From a virus: DNA of 21,225 nt. Position numbers and translations under genes: made by a program. This document shows, piece after piece, positions 1 through 6,889 of this stretch; the stretch's first letter is position 1, and each line of letters starts with the position of its first letter. The stretch is from the IMG/VR virus record IMGVR_UViG_3300000115_000253, positions 1 to 21,225 of that record, one strand, 5' to 3'. The notes under the pieces were generated by a model, which saw only the letters and a list, made by a program, of their open reading frames with translations, made no database searches and was not told the DNA's origin.

Positions 1-146
1 TGTTCAGCACACAGACAGTGGAGCACTACCAGTTAGGTAACTATGCCACGATAGAAGAGTGTCAGATAGAACTGAGCAAAGCAGCCAAGATGGTAACGCA
101 CAAGTCAGAGACAGTGGCTTGTCTAGAAGTAGAGGTACAGCAATGA
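1..146 (+). CDS. C-terminal part of a small phage protein (5' end outside window)
   Basis: The reading frame starting at base 3 is open from the window edge to a TGA at 144-146 and encodes the last 47 residues of a protein whose start lies upstream. The tail is hydrophilic, with a Y-x-T-x-E-E-C segment and an acidic end (E-V-E-V-Q-Q). Its stop overlaps the ATG of the next gene (ATGA at 143-146), which is the same coupling seen at most junctions further along, so this is very likely a real gene. I recognise no domain and cannot assign a function. The competing frames over this stretch are closed or lack a good ribosome binding site. Confidence 0.6.
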   Translation, partial: FSTQTVEHYQLGNYATIEECQIELSKAAKMVTHKSETVACLEVEVQQ

Positions 147-304
147 AGCAGTACTTAGTTAAAATAAAAAAGAACAGAAATGACAATAGTCATATAAGTT
201 TTTACATAAGGGCAAAAGACAAAAGAATTATCTTAGATATGTTTGAGACAGGTCAGTATTATGCAGTAGGTGTAGAGGAAGTCAGAAAGGAGAAACTACA
301 ATGA
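143..304 (+). CDS. Small basic hypothetical protein (53 aa)
   Basis: Encodes 53 residues starting M-K-Q-Y-L-V-K-I-K-K, Lys/Arg-rich in the first half, with no Cys motif, signal peptide or membrane segment. The ATG at 143 is chosen because a GAGG lies 7 bases upstream and the start overlaps the preceding stop as ATGA. A longer GTG start at 59 would add 28 residues that merely read another frame of the upstream gene. The stop overlaps the start of the next gene (ATGA at 301-304). The short beta-rich look (SHISFYIRA, YYAVGVEEV) suggests a compact single-domain protein. The function is unknown. Confidence 0.65.
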   Translation: MKQYLVKIKKNRNDNSHISFYIRAKDKRIILDMFETGQYYAVGVEEVRKEKLQ

Positions 305-501
305 CACCAAGAGAAGCTGCAGAGTCAGAAGCAAAGAAAACATTTGAAGGGTTTATCAAGTGGTGTAAGGTTTCATTCTACTGGATCATGGCAATCCTAG
401 TGATCTTAGCATGGTGTAACTTTGGAGCAGATACTGAGACTGGTAGCCAATACAATGGTGAAGTCTACGCACCAAAGAATATAGGAAAAACTTATGATTG
501 A
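301..501 (+). CDS. Small single-pass membrane protein (66 aa)
   Basis: Encodes a 66-residue protein with a charged N-terminus (residues 1-20), one hydrophobic segment at about residues 24-41 (WIMAILVILAW core), and a hydrophilic Asn/Gly-rich tail. An AGGAG ribosome binding site lies just upstream and the ATG overlaps the previous stop. The hydrophobic stretch is long enough for one membrane span, and no lipobox Cys follows a cleavage site. It sits in the early/replication arm ahead of thyX, so it is not obviously a holin, although a single-span phage protein of this size could affect the inner membrane. Function not recognised. Confidence 0.65.
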   Translation: MTPREAAESEAKKTFEGFIKWCKVSFYWIMAILVILAWCNFGADTETGSQYNGEVYAPKNIGKTYD

Positions 502-1147
502 GGTAACTTATCAGCAGCATGTAGGTAGTGACATCATGGTTGTAAATGCAGCTAGGGTTAGCTTTGGTAAAAAGTCAGAGATGATTTGCACTGATCAAAC
601 AATCGGGAAGTGGGGCCTCAAAATCAAGGATGAAAAGTTAATACAGTACTTATCTAAACACAAGCACTACTCTCCATTCAATCACACGTTTTTAACCTTC
701 CATGTCAAAGCTCCTATCTTTGTAGCACGTCAGCTACAGAAGCATGAGTACATGCCTTGGAATGAAATTAGCCGTAGGTATGTAGATGATGAGCCTGAGT
801 TTTATAAACCTGATACATGGCGTGGACGTAGTGCTAATAAGAAACAAGGTAGTGAGGGTACTGTTGAAGTTGGAGATTGGGAGGACGCAAACTGGGTAGG
901 CTTACAGACTTATAAAGAATTGCTTGATTACGGTGTTGCACCAGAGCAAGCACGTATGGTACTACCACAGTCTATGATGACTGAGTGGTATTGGTCAGGA
1001 ACACTTCATGCTTTTGCAAAGATGTGTGGACTACGGCTCAAGCCTGATGCTCAGTATGAAACAAGACTGGTAGCAGAAAAAATAGAAGAAAAAATAATGG
1101 AGCTATTCCCTGTATCATGGGAAGCTTTAAGAATGTATGAGGATTGA
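494..1147 (+). CDS. thyX: Flavin-dependent thymidylate synthase ThyX
   Basis: Methylates dUMP to dTMP using methylene-tetrahydrofolate, FAD and NADPH, supplying dTTP for phage replication. The 217-residue length fits the family. The ThyX signature lies at residues 83-96 as K-H-E-Y-M-P-W-N-E-I-S-R-R-Y. The NExSxRY half is intact, but the usual RHR is KHE and the first Ser is Pro. Further family landmarks are A-R-M-V-L-P (153-158), T-E-W-Y-W (163-167) and L-R-L...A-Q-Y-E-T-R (180-191), the last holding the substrate-binding Arg. A GGA lies 7 bases before the ATG and the start overlaps the preceding gene by 8 bases. Together with nrdJ and the MazG-like gene downstream it forms the dNTP supply set of this arm. 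Confidence 0.93.
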   Translation: MIEVTYQQHVGSDIMVVNAARVSFGKKSEMICTDQTIGKWGLKIKDEKLIQYLSKHKHYSPFNHTFLTFHVKAPIFVARQLQKHEYMPWNEISRRYVDDEPEFYKPDTWRGRSANKKQGSEGTVEVGDWEDANWVGLQTYKELLDYGVAPEQARMVLPQSMMTEWYWSGTLHAFAKMCGLRLKPDAQYETRLVAEKIEEKIMELFPVSWEALRMYED

Positions 1148-1149
1148 AC

Positions 1150-1332
1150 ATGAATTGTTGGCACTGTAAAGCCAAGTTAATTTGGGGTGGTGATCACGAC
1201 ATTGAGGAGGAGGAAACCTATCTCTTTGGAGATTACAGCATGGTGACTAATCTTAGTTGTCCTGATTGTGACTCATATATTTTAGTATACTATCCAAGGA
1301 AAGAAAAGGATGACAAAAAAATGCATTCGTGA
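1150..1332 (+). CDS. Small zinc-ribbon phage protein (60 aa)
   Basis: Encodes 60 residues with two Cys pairs, C3-x2-C6 and C37-x2-C40, spaced as in a zinc ribbon, and the string W-G-G-D-H-D followed by an acidic run. Similar small W-G-G-D-H-D proteins with an L-S-C-P-x-C end are, from memory, widespread in marine phages, with no assigned role. The ATG at 1150 is preferred because GAGG at 1139-1142 is 7 bases upstream. A TTG at 1144 would add only two residues and overlap thyX. Metal binding is predicted from the Cys spacing. The partner (nucleic acid or protein) is unknown. Confidence 0.75.
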   Translation: MNCWHCKAKLIWGGDHDIEEEETYLFGDYSMVTNLSCPDCDSYILVYYPRKEKDDKKMHS

Positions 1333-1456
1333 TATGACTGATGAGGAGAGGAAGAGATCAATTGAAAAGGAACAGTGTAACAATGACAGCAGCAGTAAAC
1401 AGCAGCAACGAGATAACACATCAACCGTGTCCATTCGAGGACTGTGCAAGCAGTGA
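1310..1456 (+). CDS. Candidate 48-aa overlapping gene between the zinc-ribbon gene and the primase
   Basis: A 48-codon frame beginning M-T-K-K-C-I-R-D-M-T-D-E-E-R-K-R has an AAGGA 9 bases before its ATG, starts inside the end of the zinc-ribbon gene and runs 74 bases into the primase-helicase frame. Its first 22 residues are helix-like and charged. The rest is Asn/Ser/Gln-rich, partly because it shares bases with the primase N-terminus. If real, it explains how ribosomes cross from the zinc-ribbon gene to the primase, whose own start has only a distant Shine-Dalgarno sequence. No family is recognised. The alternative is that the frame is untranslated and the primase begins at 1341. Confidence 0.4.
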   Translation: MTKKCIRDMTDEERKRSIEKEQCNNDSSSKQQQRDNTSTVSIRGLCKQ

Positions 1457-2981
1457 CGCATTCAGCTACAACGTAGCAACAAAGGTTGGCAAGTGCCACT
1501 CCTGTGGCAGAGGATACCCAAACAAAGATAAAAAGTTTGAATGGGCAGAACGTACCTACCCACCTCCACCTCTTAAGGTTGATGTCAGAAACGCAAAAGT
1601 TATTTCTGGTAAACACACAGGCATTCGTGGCTTGGATGAAGATGTAGCCAAGCTATACAACATACAGTTACAAACTGGTGAGGGTAACTTACCAGTACGA
1701 TATGCTTTCAAGTACCCCAATGGCGTCAAGTACAGAGGCTTTCACGAGAAGAAGTTCTTCTGGAAAGAGGGCAGTGACTCAAACAATTTGTTTGGACCTG
1801 AGTTCAATGCAGGATCTAGTAAACGGATCTACATTACTGAGGGTGAGTTCGATGCAGCAAGTCTTTACCAGGTGTTAGGTAAGTCCTACCCTGTTAAGTC
1901 AGTACCTTCTGCTTCATTATCAGAAAAGCTAATCAAGAATTGTTTTGATTACCTCAACAGTTTTGAGATGGTAGTCTACGCAGGTGAGCTATCGGATGCA
2001 GCAGGTAAAGCAGCAGCACAAAAGCTTTACAGTATGATGCCTGAGAAGTTCTACTATGTACCTATGTCCAAGTGGAAGGATGCCAATGAGTTCTTGATGG
2101 AAGGAGATAGTGAAGACCTCAAGTGGTCAGCCCTCAAGCCTCAACGATTCAGTCCTGACAACTTCTTTGTAGGTGATCTTGAAGTTGAGAAAGCTATCAC
2201 TACGGAGAATCCATACGAGTATGTACCAACAGGTCATGTTGCTATCGATGACAAGATCAGAGGATTGGTCAAAGGTGGTTTAACTTTTATCAAAGCTATG
2301 AGAGGTCAAGGTAAGACTGAGCTCGTCAGATACTTTGAGGTTCAACTCCTTAAACAAAACACTCGTGTTGCTATGCTACACATGGAAGAGATGAAGTCTA
2401 CAACCTACAGGGCAATGGCAACCTACGAACTTGGATGGAATGTCAGAACCAAAGAGGATGCCAAAGCTACAGGGTATACAGAGGAACAGGTTATCCAGGC
2501 TGCACAAAAGATGACAGGTGGTGAGAACACAATCATCTTTGAGATGCAAACGCATGACGATCCTATGCAGTTACTAGACTACGTAAGGCTAGCATCCACT
2601 GTGTATGGAGCACAGTACATCTTCATAGATCACGTCCAACGTCTAGCCTACCTGTCTAACTCTGGCGTTGATGCAGCCACCAGTACCCTGACAACTCTAG
2701 GCTCACGAATGGCACAGCTTGCTAAAGAGTTAAACATTGGTGTTATCTTTATCTCTCAGGTCAATGATGATGGACGTACAAAGTATGCTGCATCTCTTGA
2801 AGAGGAAGCTATCATCTGTATCAAACTGCAACGTGATGTGGAGGCAGAGAATGAAACAGAACGCAACACCACACACTTTATCGTAGATAAGAATAGACCC
2901 TTTGCTAAGTTAGGTAATGCAGGATCAGTGTACTATGACCCTGAAACAACTATCTTAGAAGAAAAGGTTTTTAACGGATGA
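1383..2981 (+). CDS. T7 gp4-like DNA primase-helicase
   Basis: Bifunctional replication enzyme: the N-terminal half would make RNA primers and the C-terminal half is a hexameric 5'-3' helicase. Numbered from the ATG at 1383 (532 aa), a zinc finger uses C16, C21, C38 and C41. The TOPRIM fold shows T-E-G-E-F-D with E153, then E-L-S-D-A-A-G at 202-208 where the DxDxxG motif belongs, so the first Asp is Leu203. K-D-A-N-E is at 232-236, Walker A R-G-Q-G-K-T at 307-312 and Walker B I-F-I-D-H further on. Length and motif positions closely match T7 gp4 (E157, D207, D209, K318). An upstream ATG at 1341 is possible (546 aa) but has no good ribosome site. It overlaps the polymerase start by 4 bases. Confidence 0.93.
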   Translation: MTAAVNSSNEITHQPCPFEDCASSDAFSYNVATKVGKCHSCGRGYPNKDKKFEWAERTYPPPPLKVDVRNAKVISGKHTGIRGLDEDVAKLYNIQLQTGEGNLPVRYAFKYPNGVKYRGFHEKKFFWKEGSDSNNLFGPEFNAGSSKRIYITEGEFDAASLYQVLGKSYPVKSVPSASLSEKLIKNCFDYLNSFEMVVYAGELSDAAGKAAAQKLYSMMPEKFYYVPMSKWKDANEFLMEGDSEDLKWSALKPQRFSPDNFFVGDLEVEKAITTENPYEYVPTGHVAIDDKIRGLVKGGLTFIKAMRGQGKTELVRYFEVQLLKQNTRVAMLHMEEMKSTTYRAMATYELGWNVRTKEDAKATGYTEEQVIQAAQKMTGGENTIIFEMQTHDDPMQLLDYVRLASTVYGAQYIFIDHVQRLAYLSNSGVDAATSTLTTLGSRMAQLAKELNIGVIFISQVNDDGRTKYAASLEEEAIICIKLQRDVEAENETERNTTHFIVDKNRPFAKLGNAGSVYYDPETTILEEKVFNG

Positions 2982-4939
2982 GGATAGTAGTATCGGACAT
3001 AGAAACAAATGGACTTGAGGACAGTAACAAGCTTTGGATTTGTGGTGGTAAGGATATTACTACTGGTGAAGTAGTCAGGTTTGATAACTGTCACGAGGAT
3101 GAGGTTGCTAAACGTGAAGCAATCAAATGGTATGAGTCAGCAGATCTAATTGTTGGTCACAACTTTATACAGTTTGATGCACCTATGCTTAACAAACTCT
3201 TGAGACCAAGACTGATTGATCCAAAGAAGATTGTAGATACTCTGATCGTCAGCCGACTTTCAGACTACGACATCGAAACACCCAAGGGTTCACGATCACC
3301 TCACAGTCTACAGGCTTGGGGTATGAGACTCAACAAACATAAAGGAGACTTTCATGAGTTTAATAACTTCAGTATCGAAATGGTTGACTACTGGTATCAA
3401 GACATCGAGGTTACAGAATCTCTGTTCAATCATTTCAATGACATTATTTGGAATCCTGATTGGGCTAAATCTCTGAGAGCAGAACATGATGTACAGATAG
3501 AGCTAGTTAGAACTCAGTATTACGGTTTTCAGTTTGATATTCCAAAGGCTGAGTTCTTACTTAACTCCGTCAAAGAAAAGATGAAGACACTTGAGGATCA
3601 ATTCCAGGTGGACTTCCCACCTAAACTACAAGAGGTCAATCGTATCAAGTACCGACTCAAGAAGGATGGTACGGAGATGGCTACAGTAAGTAAAGCAAAA
3701 GAGAAGTATGCATTAACTACTGTAGAAAGTAATGACCTTATTTGTTTTGACTGGTCATCCTTTAATCCTGGCTCATCAAAGGATCGCATTGATGCACTAT
3801 GGGATGCAGGGTGGAAGCCAGTAGATAAAACTAAAACAGCTATCAACTTCTCCAGAAAAAAGGTAGGAGATCCTTACGGTAAGTCTATCGAATCTATGGA
3901 TGAGGATTTCTACGATCAAAAGAAAGAACATCTTTCACACTACGGATACACTGTGTCTGAGGATAATCTCAGTACACTTCCAGAGGCAGCACCTACAGGA
4001 GCCAAAGCCTTGGCCCAGTGGTTGACACTGGAAGGTAGGCGTTCATCACTGGTGGAGTGGCTAGGGCAGTGTGGAGAAGATTCACGTATTCACGGTAGGA
4101 TTCAAAGTATTGGAGCCTGGACTGGACGTTGCTCACATAAAGATCCTAACACTGCTAACATATCTTCTCCTTTTCATGATGAGGTAACAACTCCAGTTGA
4201 AGAGGTAAAGAAGCAGTACGATGAAAACTTAAGGTCTTGTTGGACTGTACCCTCTGGATCATGGTTGGTTGGCACAGATGCAGATGGGATTCAGTTACGA
4301 GTATTAGCTGATTACCTATGGCGTCTGTTTGACGCAGATCAGTATGCACAAGCTATCATGAAGGGTAAGAAAGAAAACGAGACAGACATTCACAACGTCA
4401 ACAAGAATGCTCTGGCTGTACCCAATGGTACAAGAGATATGGCAAAGACTTTTATCTATGCTTGGCTACTAGGAGCAGGGGTAGCAAAGACTGGTCAGAT
4501 CCTAAAGGTCAGCATGAAGGAAGCACAGGATGCACGTACTCGTTTTGAGATGAGTATTGGTGGTCTTTATGATCTAAAGAACAGCTACATCTCTACTGTG
4601 GGAGAGCATGGTTGGTTCAAAGGGTATGATGGACGTAGAGTTAAAGTACCAAGTACCCATAAAGCTTTGGCAGGTATCCTACAAAATGGTGAAGCTTGTC
4701 TGATGAAGCATACTCTCTTACGTTGGCATGATGCTGCACGTAAGGAAGGTATCAAGTTTAAGATGGTTGGATTTATTCATGATGAGTACCAAGTAGAAGT
4801 AACAGGTACAGAAGAAGAAGCTATACATCTTGGTAAACTACAAGAAAAATGTATGCTTGAAACTGGAGAGGAGTTAGGCTTTAAGATACCTACCCCTGGC
4901 TCTTCAAACGTAGGAAAAAATTGGGCTGAAACCCATTGA
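2978..4939 (+). CDS. polA: Family A DNA polymerase with 3'-5' exonuclease (T7 gp5-like)
   Basis: Replicative polymerase of 653 aa (T7 gp5 is about 704). The proofreading exonuclease looks active: exo I D7-I-E9, exo II H-N62-F-I-Q-F-D67, exo III Y138-x3-D142. In the polymerase half, motif A is D434-A-D-G-I-Q-L-R, motif B runs R486-D-M-A-K490-T-F-I-Y494-A-W-L-L498-G, and motif C is H601-D602-E603. Y494 aligns with E. coli Pol I position 762, a Tyr as in T7 (the residue that governs ddNTP discrimination). L498 replaces the usual Tyr at E. coli position 766. No 5'-nuclease domain is present, as in T7. Whether host thioredoxin serves as the processivity factor cannot be told here. The start overlaps the primase stop by 4 bases. 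Confidence 0.95.
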   Translation: MRIVVSDIETNGLEDSNKLWICGGKDITTGEVVRFDNCHEDEVAKREAIKWYESADLIVGHNFIQFDAPMLNKLLRPRLIDPKKIVDTLIVSRLSDYDIETPKGSRSPHSLQAWGMRLNKHKGDFHEFNNFSIEMVDYWYQDIEVTESLFNHFNDIIWNPDWAKSLRAEHDVQIELVRTQYYGFQFDIPKAEFLLNSVKEKMKTLEDQFQVDFPPKLQEVNRIKYRLKKDGTEMATVSKAKEKYALTTVESNDLICFDWSSFNPGSSKDRIDALWDAGWKPVDKTKTAINFSRKKVGDPYGKSIESMDEDFYDQKKEHLSHYGYTVSEDNLSTLPEAAPTGAKALAQWLTLEGRRSSLVEWLGQCGEDSRIHGRIQSIGAWTGRCSHKDPNTANISSPFHDEVTTPVEEVKKQYDENLRSCWTVPSGSWLVGTDADGIQLRVLADYLWRLFDADQYAQAIMKGKKENETDIHNVNKNALAVPNGTRDMAKTFIYAWLLGAGVAKTGQILKVSMKEAQDARTRFEMSIGGLYDLKNSYISTVGEHGWFKGYDGRRVKVPSTHKALAGILQNGEACLMKHTLLRWHDAARKEGIKFKMVGFIHDEYQVEVTGTEEEAIHLGKLQEKCMLETGEELGFKIPTPGSSNVGKNWAETH

Positions 4940-4964
4940 CAACTACAATAAAAAATATTAGATG
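4936..4964 (+). promoter_or_regulatory. Candidate sigma70-type promoter upstream of the SSB gene
   Basis: A perfect TTGACA lies at 4936-4941, overlapping the polymerase stop. Seventeen bases later is TAGATG (4959-4964), a weak -10, with AT-rich DNA (AATAAAAAATATTAG) between them. The 51-base gap before the SSB gene is larger than most in this arm and would allow separate high-level transcription of SSB. The -10 is poor, so this is tentative. Confidence 0.35.
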
Positions 4965-4990
4965 TAACAACAGTAAAAAAGGAGGGCAAA

Positions 4991-5518
4991 ATGCCATCAA
5001 CACAAATAGATGTAAAAGGTAAGATCGAATGGGCAAAAGTATTTGAGTCCAACAGGGATCGTGCTGAATGGAATACAGAGACTGACGGTGAATACAAAGT
5101 TACCGTTACAACAGATGCAGCTACAGCTAAAGCATTAAAGAAAGCAGGTTGCATGAAAAAGATTGAGGAAGTAACTGACGGTCATAAGGTATCTTTCTCA
5201 CGTCCTCACACTGGTGCACAAGACTGGATGGGTGGTGCACCTATCGTTGCTGACATCACTGGTAAGTCTTGGGATCTACAAGATAAAGGTCTTATTGGAA
5301 ATGGCAGTGAAGGTATCGTAAAGATTGAGGTTTACCCTACACGCACTGGGCGTACAGGTACACGGCTTCTAGGACTTCAAGTTCTAGATCATGTGGTCTA
5401 TGAATCAGAGGGTGGTTCCTCCCAATCACGTTCAATGTTTACAGATCACTCTGATAGTTCTGGTGGTTCTACATCTTCCACCTCCCAAGAAGAACCACAG
5501 GACTCAATACCCTTCTAG
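4991..5518 (+). CDS. Single-stranded DNA-binding protein (T7 gp2.5-like)
   Basis: Encodes 175 residues beginning M-P-S-T-Q-I-D-V-K-G-K-I-E-W-A. The middle is beta-rich with many aromatic and basic residues (W-D-L-Q-D-K-G-L-I-G-N-G-S). It then turns into a Ser/Gly-rich linker and an acidic tail ending D-S-I-P-F. An acidic C-terminus with a terminal Phe is the hallmark of T7 gp2.5 and of bacterial SSBs, where it contacts the polymerase and helicase. Position directly after the polymerase and before the nucleases fits this role. It has the strongest ribosome binding site nearby (AGGAGG, about 7 bases before the ATG), consistent with the large amounts of SSB a phage needs. Confidence 0.82.
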   Translation: MPSTQIDVKGKIEWAKVFESNRDRAEWNTETDGEYKVTVTTDAATAKALKKAGCMKKIEEVTDGHKVSFSRPHTGAQDWMGGAPIVADITGKSWDLQDKGLIGNGSEGIVKIEVYPTRTGRTGTRLLGLQVLDHVVYESEGGSSQSRSMFTDHSDSSGGSTSSTSQEEPQDSIPF

Positions 5519-5543
5519 GTTTTCTGATTCCTTCCCCTAGAAG
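5512..5543 (+). other. RNA hairpin at the end of the SSB gene
   Basis: CTTCTAGG at 5512-5519 and CCTAGAAG at 5536-5543 form a perfect 8-bp stem with a 16-base loop. The left arm contains the SSB stop codon TAG. No T-run follows, so it is not a standard intrinsic terminator. It could stabilise the 3' end of the SSB message or be processed. Confidence 0.5.
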
Positions 5544-5547
5544 AATC

Positions 5548-5581
5548 GCCCTCACCTCTTTTCTCATTTTCAGGTGGGGGC
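5548..5581 (+). other. Second RNA hairpin between SSB and exonuclease genes
   Basis: GCCCTCACCT at 5548-5557 pairs with AGGTGGGGGC at 5572-5581 (10 bp, one G-U pair) around a 14-base pyrimidine-rich loop. It starts only 4 bases after the preceding hairpin and ends 21 bases before the exonuclease ATG. It is GC-rich in an AT-rich genome. The lack of a T-run on the plus strand argues against simple termination. Attenuation, RNase processing or mRNA stability are possible. Confidence 0.5.
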
Positions 5582-5602
5582 GTATACACAAAAGGATATA
5601 CA

Positions 5603-6472
5603 ATGCCCAATATAAAAACACTCGTCAAAGATATGGAAGACACAATCCTTGGACTCAAGGGTTGGGATCATTTACTCAGCCTAAAGATGGGTGATCGTAT
5701 TGGCAAAGCAGCTACCTCAAGATTCAGAGCACCACAGAAACCACGAGGGTATCTGTCGTTCTCCTCTATTGGTAGCCCATGCAAAAGAAAACTTTGGTAC
5801 AAGATTAACGAGACTAATGTAGCTAAAGCACTGTCTCCTTCAGACTTGCTGAAGTTCTTCTATGGAGACATGATAGAAGAATTAGTTCTTGCTATCGTAG
5901 AAGCATCTGGTCACAAAGTTACAGGTCAACAGGATCGAATGAGGATCAATGACCTAGCAGGACACAGGGATGCAGTGATTGATGGTATGACTATTGATGT
6001 AAAGTCTGCCTCTCCCTACTCATTTAAAAAGTTTGCAGAAGGTAATCTAAGGGAAGAAGATCCATTTGGTTATATCAGTCAGCTAAGTTCGTATGTTTAC
6101 GCAGCCAAGGATGATCCACTGGTAACAAACAAAACGCATGGTGCTTTCCTTGTCGTTGATAAAGTAGGTGGTGGTATCTGCTTGGATATGTACGACTTTA
6201 CTCCTGAGTTAGAACAAAAAGAAAAAGAACTAGCCCAAGTAAAAGAAATGGTAAAGGGTGGCATACCTGACAGAGGTTTTGATCCAGTACCACAATCAAA
6301 GACAAGCCCTAACACAAAGCTTCACCCTTCCTGTGGATTCTGTGAGTTCAATAAGAAGTGTTGGCCTGAAGCCAGGAGATTTGTTTACGGCAATGGTGAT
6401 GTCCTCCTGGTGGACGTGGTTAAGATACCAAATGTCCCAGAGGATCTTACGTACAATGAGCAAACGGTATAG
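5603..6472 (+). CDS. Cas4/AddB-like Fe-S PD-(D/E)XK exonuclease
   Basis: A 289-aa nuclease likely filling the role of T7 gp6 exonuclease (host DNA breakdown, primer removal, recombination). Residues in family order: C60 in G-S-P-C, then G-H121-R-D123, I-D132-V-K134 as the catalytic D-x-K core, Q160-x3-Y164, and a C-terminal Cys group C244-x2-C247-x5-C253. One Cys before and three after the nuclease core is the arrangement that binds a 4Fe-4S cluster in Cas4 and AddB. The ATG follows AAAGGA. The gene overlaps endonuclease I by 17 bases. A CRISPR role is unlikely, since no cas1, cas2 or array is present. Nuclease fold is confident and the cluster is probable; direction of digestion is not visible. 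Confidence 0.85.
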   Translation: MPNIKTLVKDMEDTILGLKGWDHLLSLKMGDRIGKAATSRFRAPQKPRGYLSFSSIGSPCKRKLWYKINETNVAKALSPSDLLKFFYGDMIEELVLAIVEASGHKVTGQQDRMRINDLAGHRDAVIDGMTIDVKSASPYSFKKFAEGNLREEDPFGYISQLSSYVYAAKDDPLVTNKTHGAFLVVDKVGGGICLDMYDFTPELEQKEKELAQVKEMVKGGIPDRGFDPVPQSKTSPNTKLHPSCGFCEFNKKCWPEARRFVYGNGDVLLVDVVKIPNVPEDLTYNEQTV

Positions 6473-6848
6473 AGCATCAGCACTCAAGGCAGGATATCGA
6501 TCTGGCTTTGAGGATGATGTAGCAAAAGAGTTACGGTCCAAAGGAATTAAGTTTACGTATGAAAAAGAAAAGATCAGGTGGGTTGACTTAAAAGTAAGAA
6601 CGTATACACCTGACTTTGTTTTGTCCAATGGTATCATTATAGAAACCAAGGGACGATTTGTAGCAAACGATAGACGTAAGCACAAAGAGATAGCAAAACA
6701 ATTTCCTGATTTAGATATTCGTTTTGTTTTTCAAAACAGTAGAGCAAAGTTATACAAGGGTGCTAAGTCTTCCTATGCAGACTGGTGCAAAAAGTATGGC
6801 TTTCAGTACGCAGAAAAATCTATTCCTGACGATTGGACAAAAGAATAG
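6456..6848 (+). CDS. Endonuclease I / Holliday junction resolvase (T7 gp3-like)
   Basis: A 130-aa resolvase (T7 gp3 has 149). It cuts branched DNA during packaging and helps degrade host DNA. The active-site residues line up almost residue for residue with T7 gp3: E19 in S-G-F-E-D, D53 in T-P-D, and E63-T-K65, against T7 E20, D55, E65 and K67. The ATG at 6456 is chosen because homology begins directly after it (M-S-K-R-Y-R-A). Upstream in-frame codons read through the exonuclease gene and give no recognisable protein. AGAGG lies about 12 bases upstream, somewhat far, so translation may be coupled to the exonuclease gene that it overlaps. Confidence 0.92.
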   Translation: MSKRYRASALKAGYRSGFEDDVAKELRSKGIKFTYEKEKIRWVDLKVRTYTPDFVLSNGIIIETKGRFVANDRRKHKEIAKQFPDLDIRFVFQNSRAKLYKGAKSSYADWCKKYGFQYAEKSIPDDWTKE

Positions 6849-6849
6849 A

Positions 6850-6877
6850 TTGACGTATGTGTTTCAGTCTATATAAC
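6850..6877 (+). promoter_or_regulatory. Weak candidate promoter after endonuclease I
   Basis: TTGACG (6850-6855) and TATAAC (6872-6877), each one base from the sigma70 consensus, are 16 bases apart at the start of the gap after endonuclease I. Transcription would begin near 6884, which would leave no leader for the GGAGG/GTG start just downstream, so the site may be chance or may serve the ATG at 6908 or later genes. Confidence 0.25.
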
Positions 6878-6889
6878 TTGGAGGTTCCT

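Noticed and set aside
59-142. Possible GTG-started N-terminal extension of the 53-aa gene
   Set aside because: The added residues are another frame of the upstream partial gene, and the ATG at 143 has a better ribosome site and the usual ATGA overlap.
1290-1616. Minus-strand open frame of about 108 codons
   Set aside because: Opposite the zinc-ribbon and primase genes, Cys/Val-rich composition typical of an antisense shadow, no ribosome site or family likeness.
4777-5154. Minus-strand open frame of about 125 codons over the polymerase end and SSB start
   Set aside because: Antisense to two well-supported genes and without any recognisable motif.
6258-6455. Upstream in-frame extension of endonuclease I
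   Set aside because: It lies wholly within the exonuclease gene and endonuclease I homology, including E19, begins just after the ATG at 6456.
5603-6472. Reading the Cas4-like gene as part of a CRISPR-Cas system
   Set aside because: No cas1, cas2 or spacer array is present, and the neighbours are SSB and endonuclease I as in phage replication modules.
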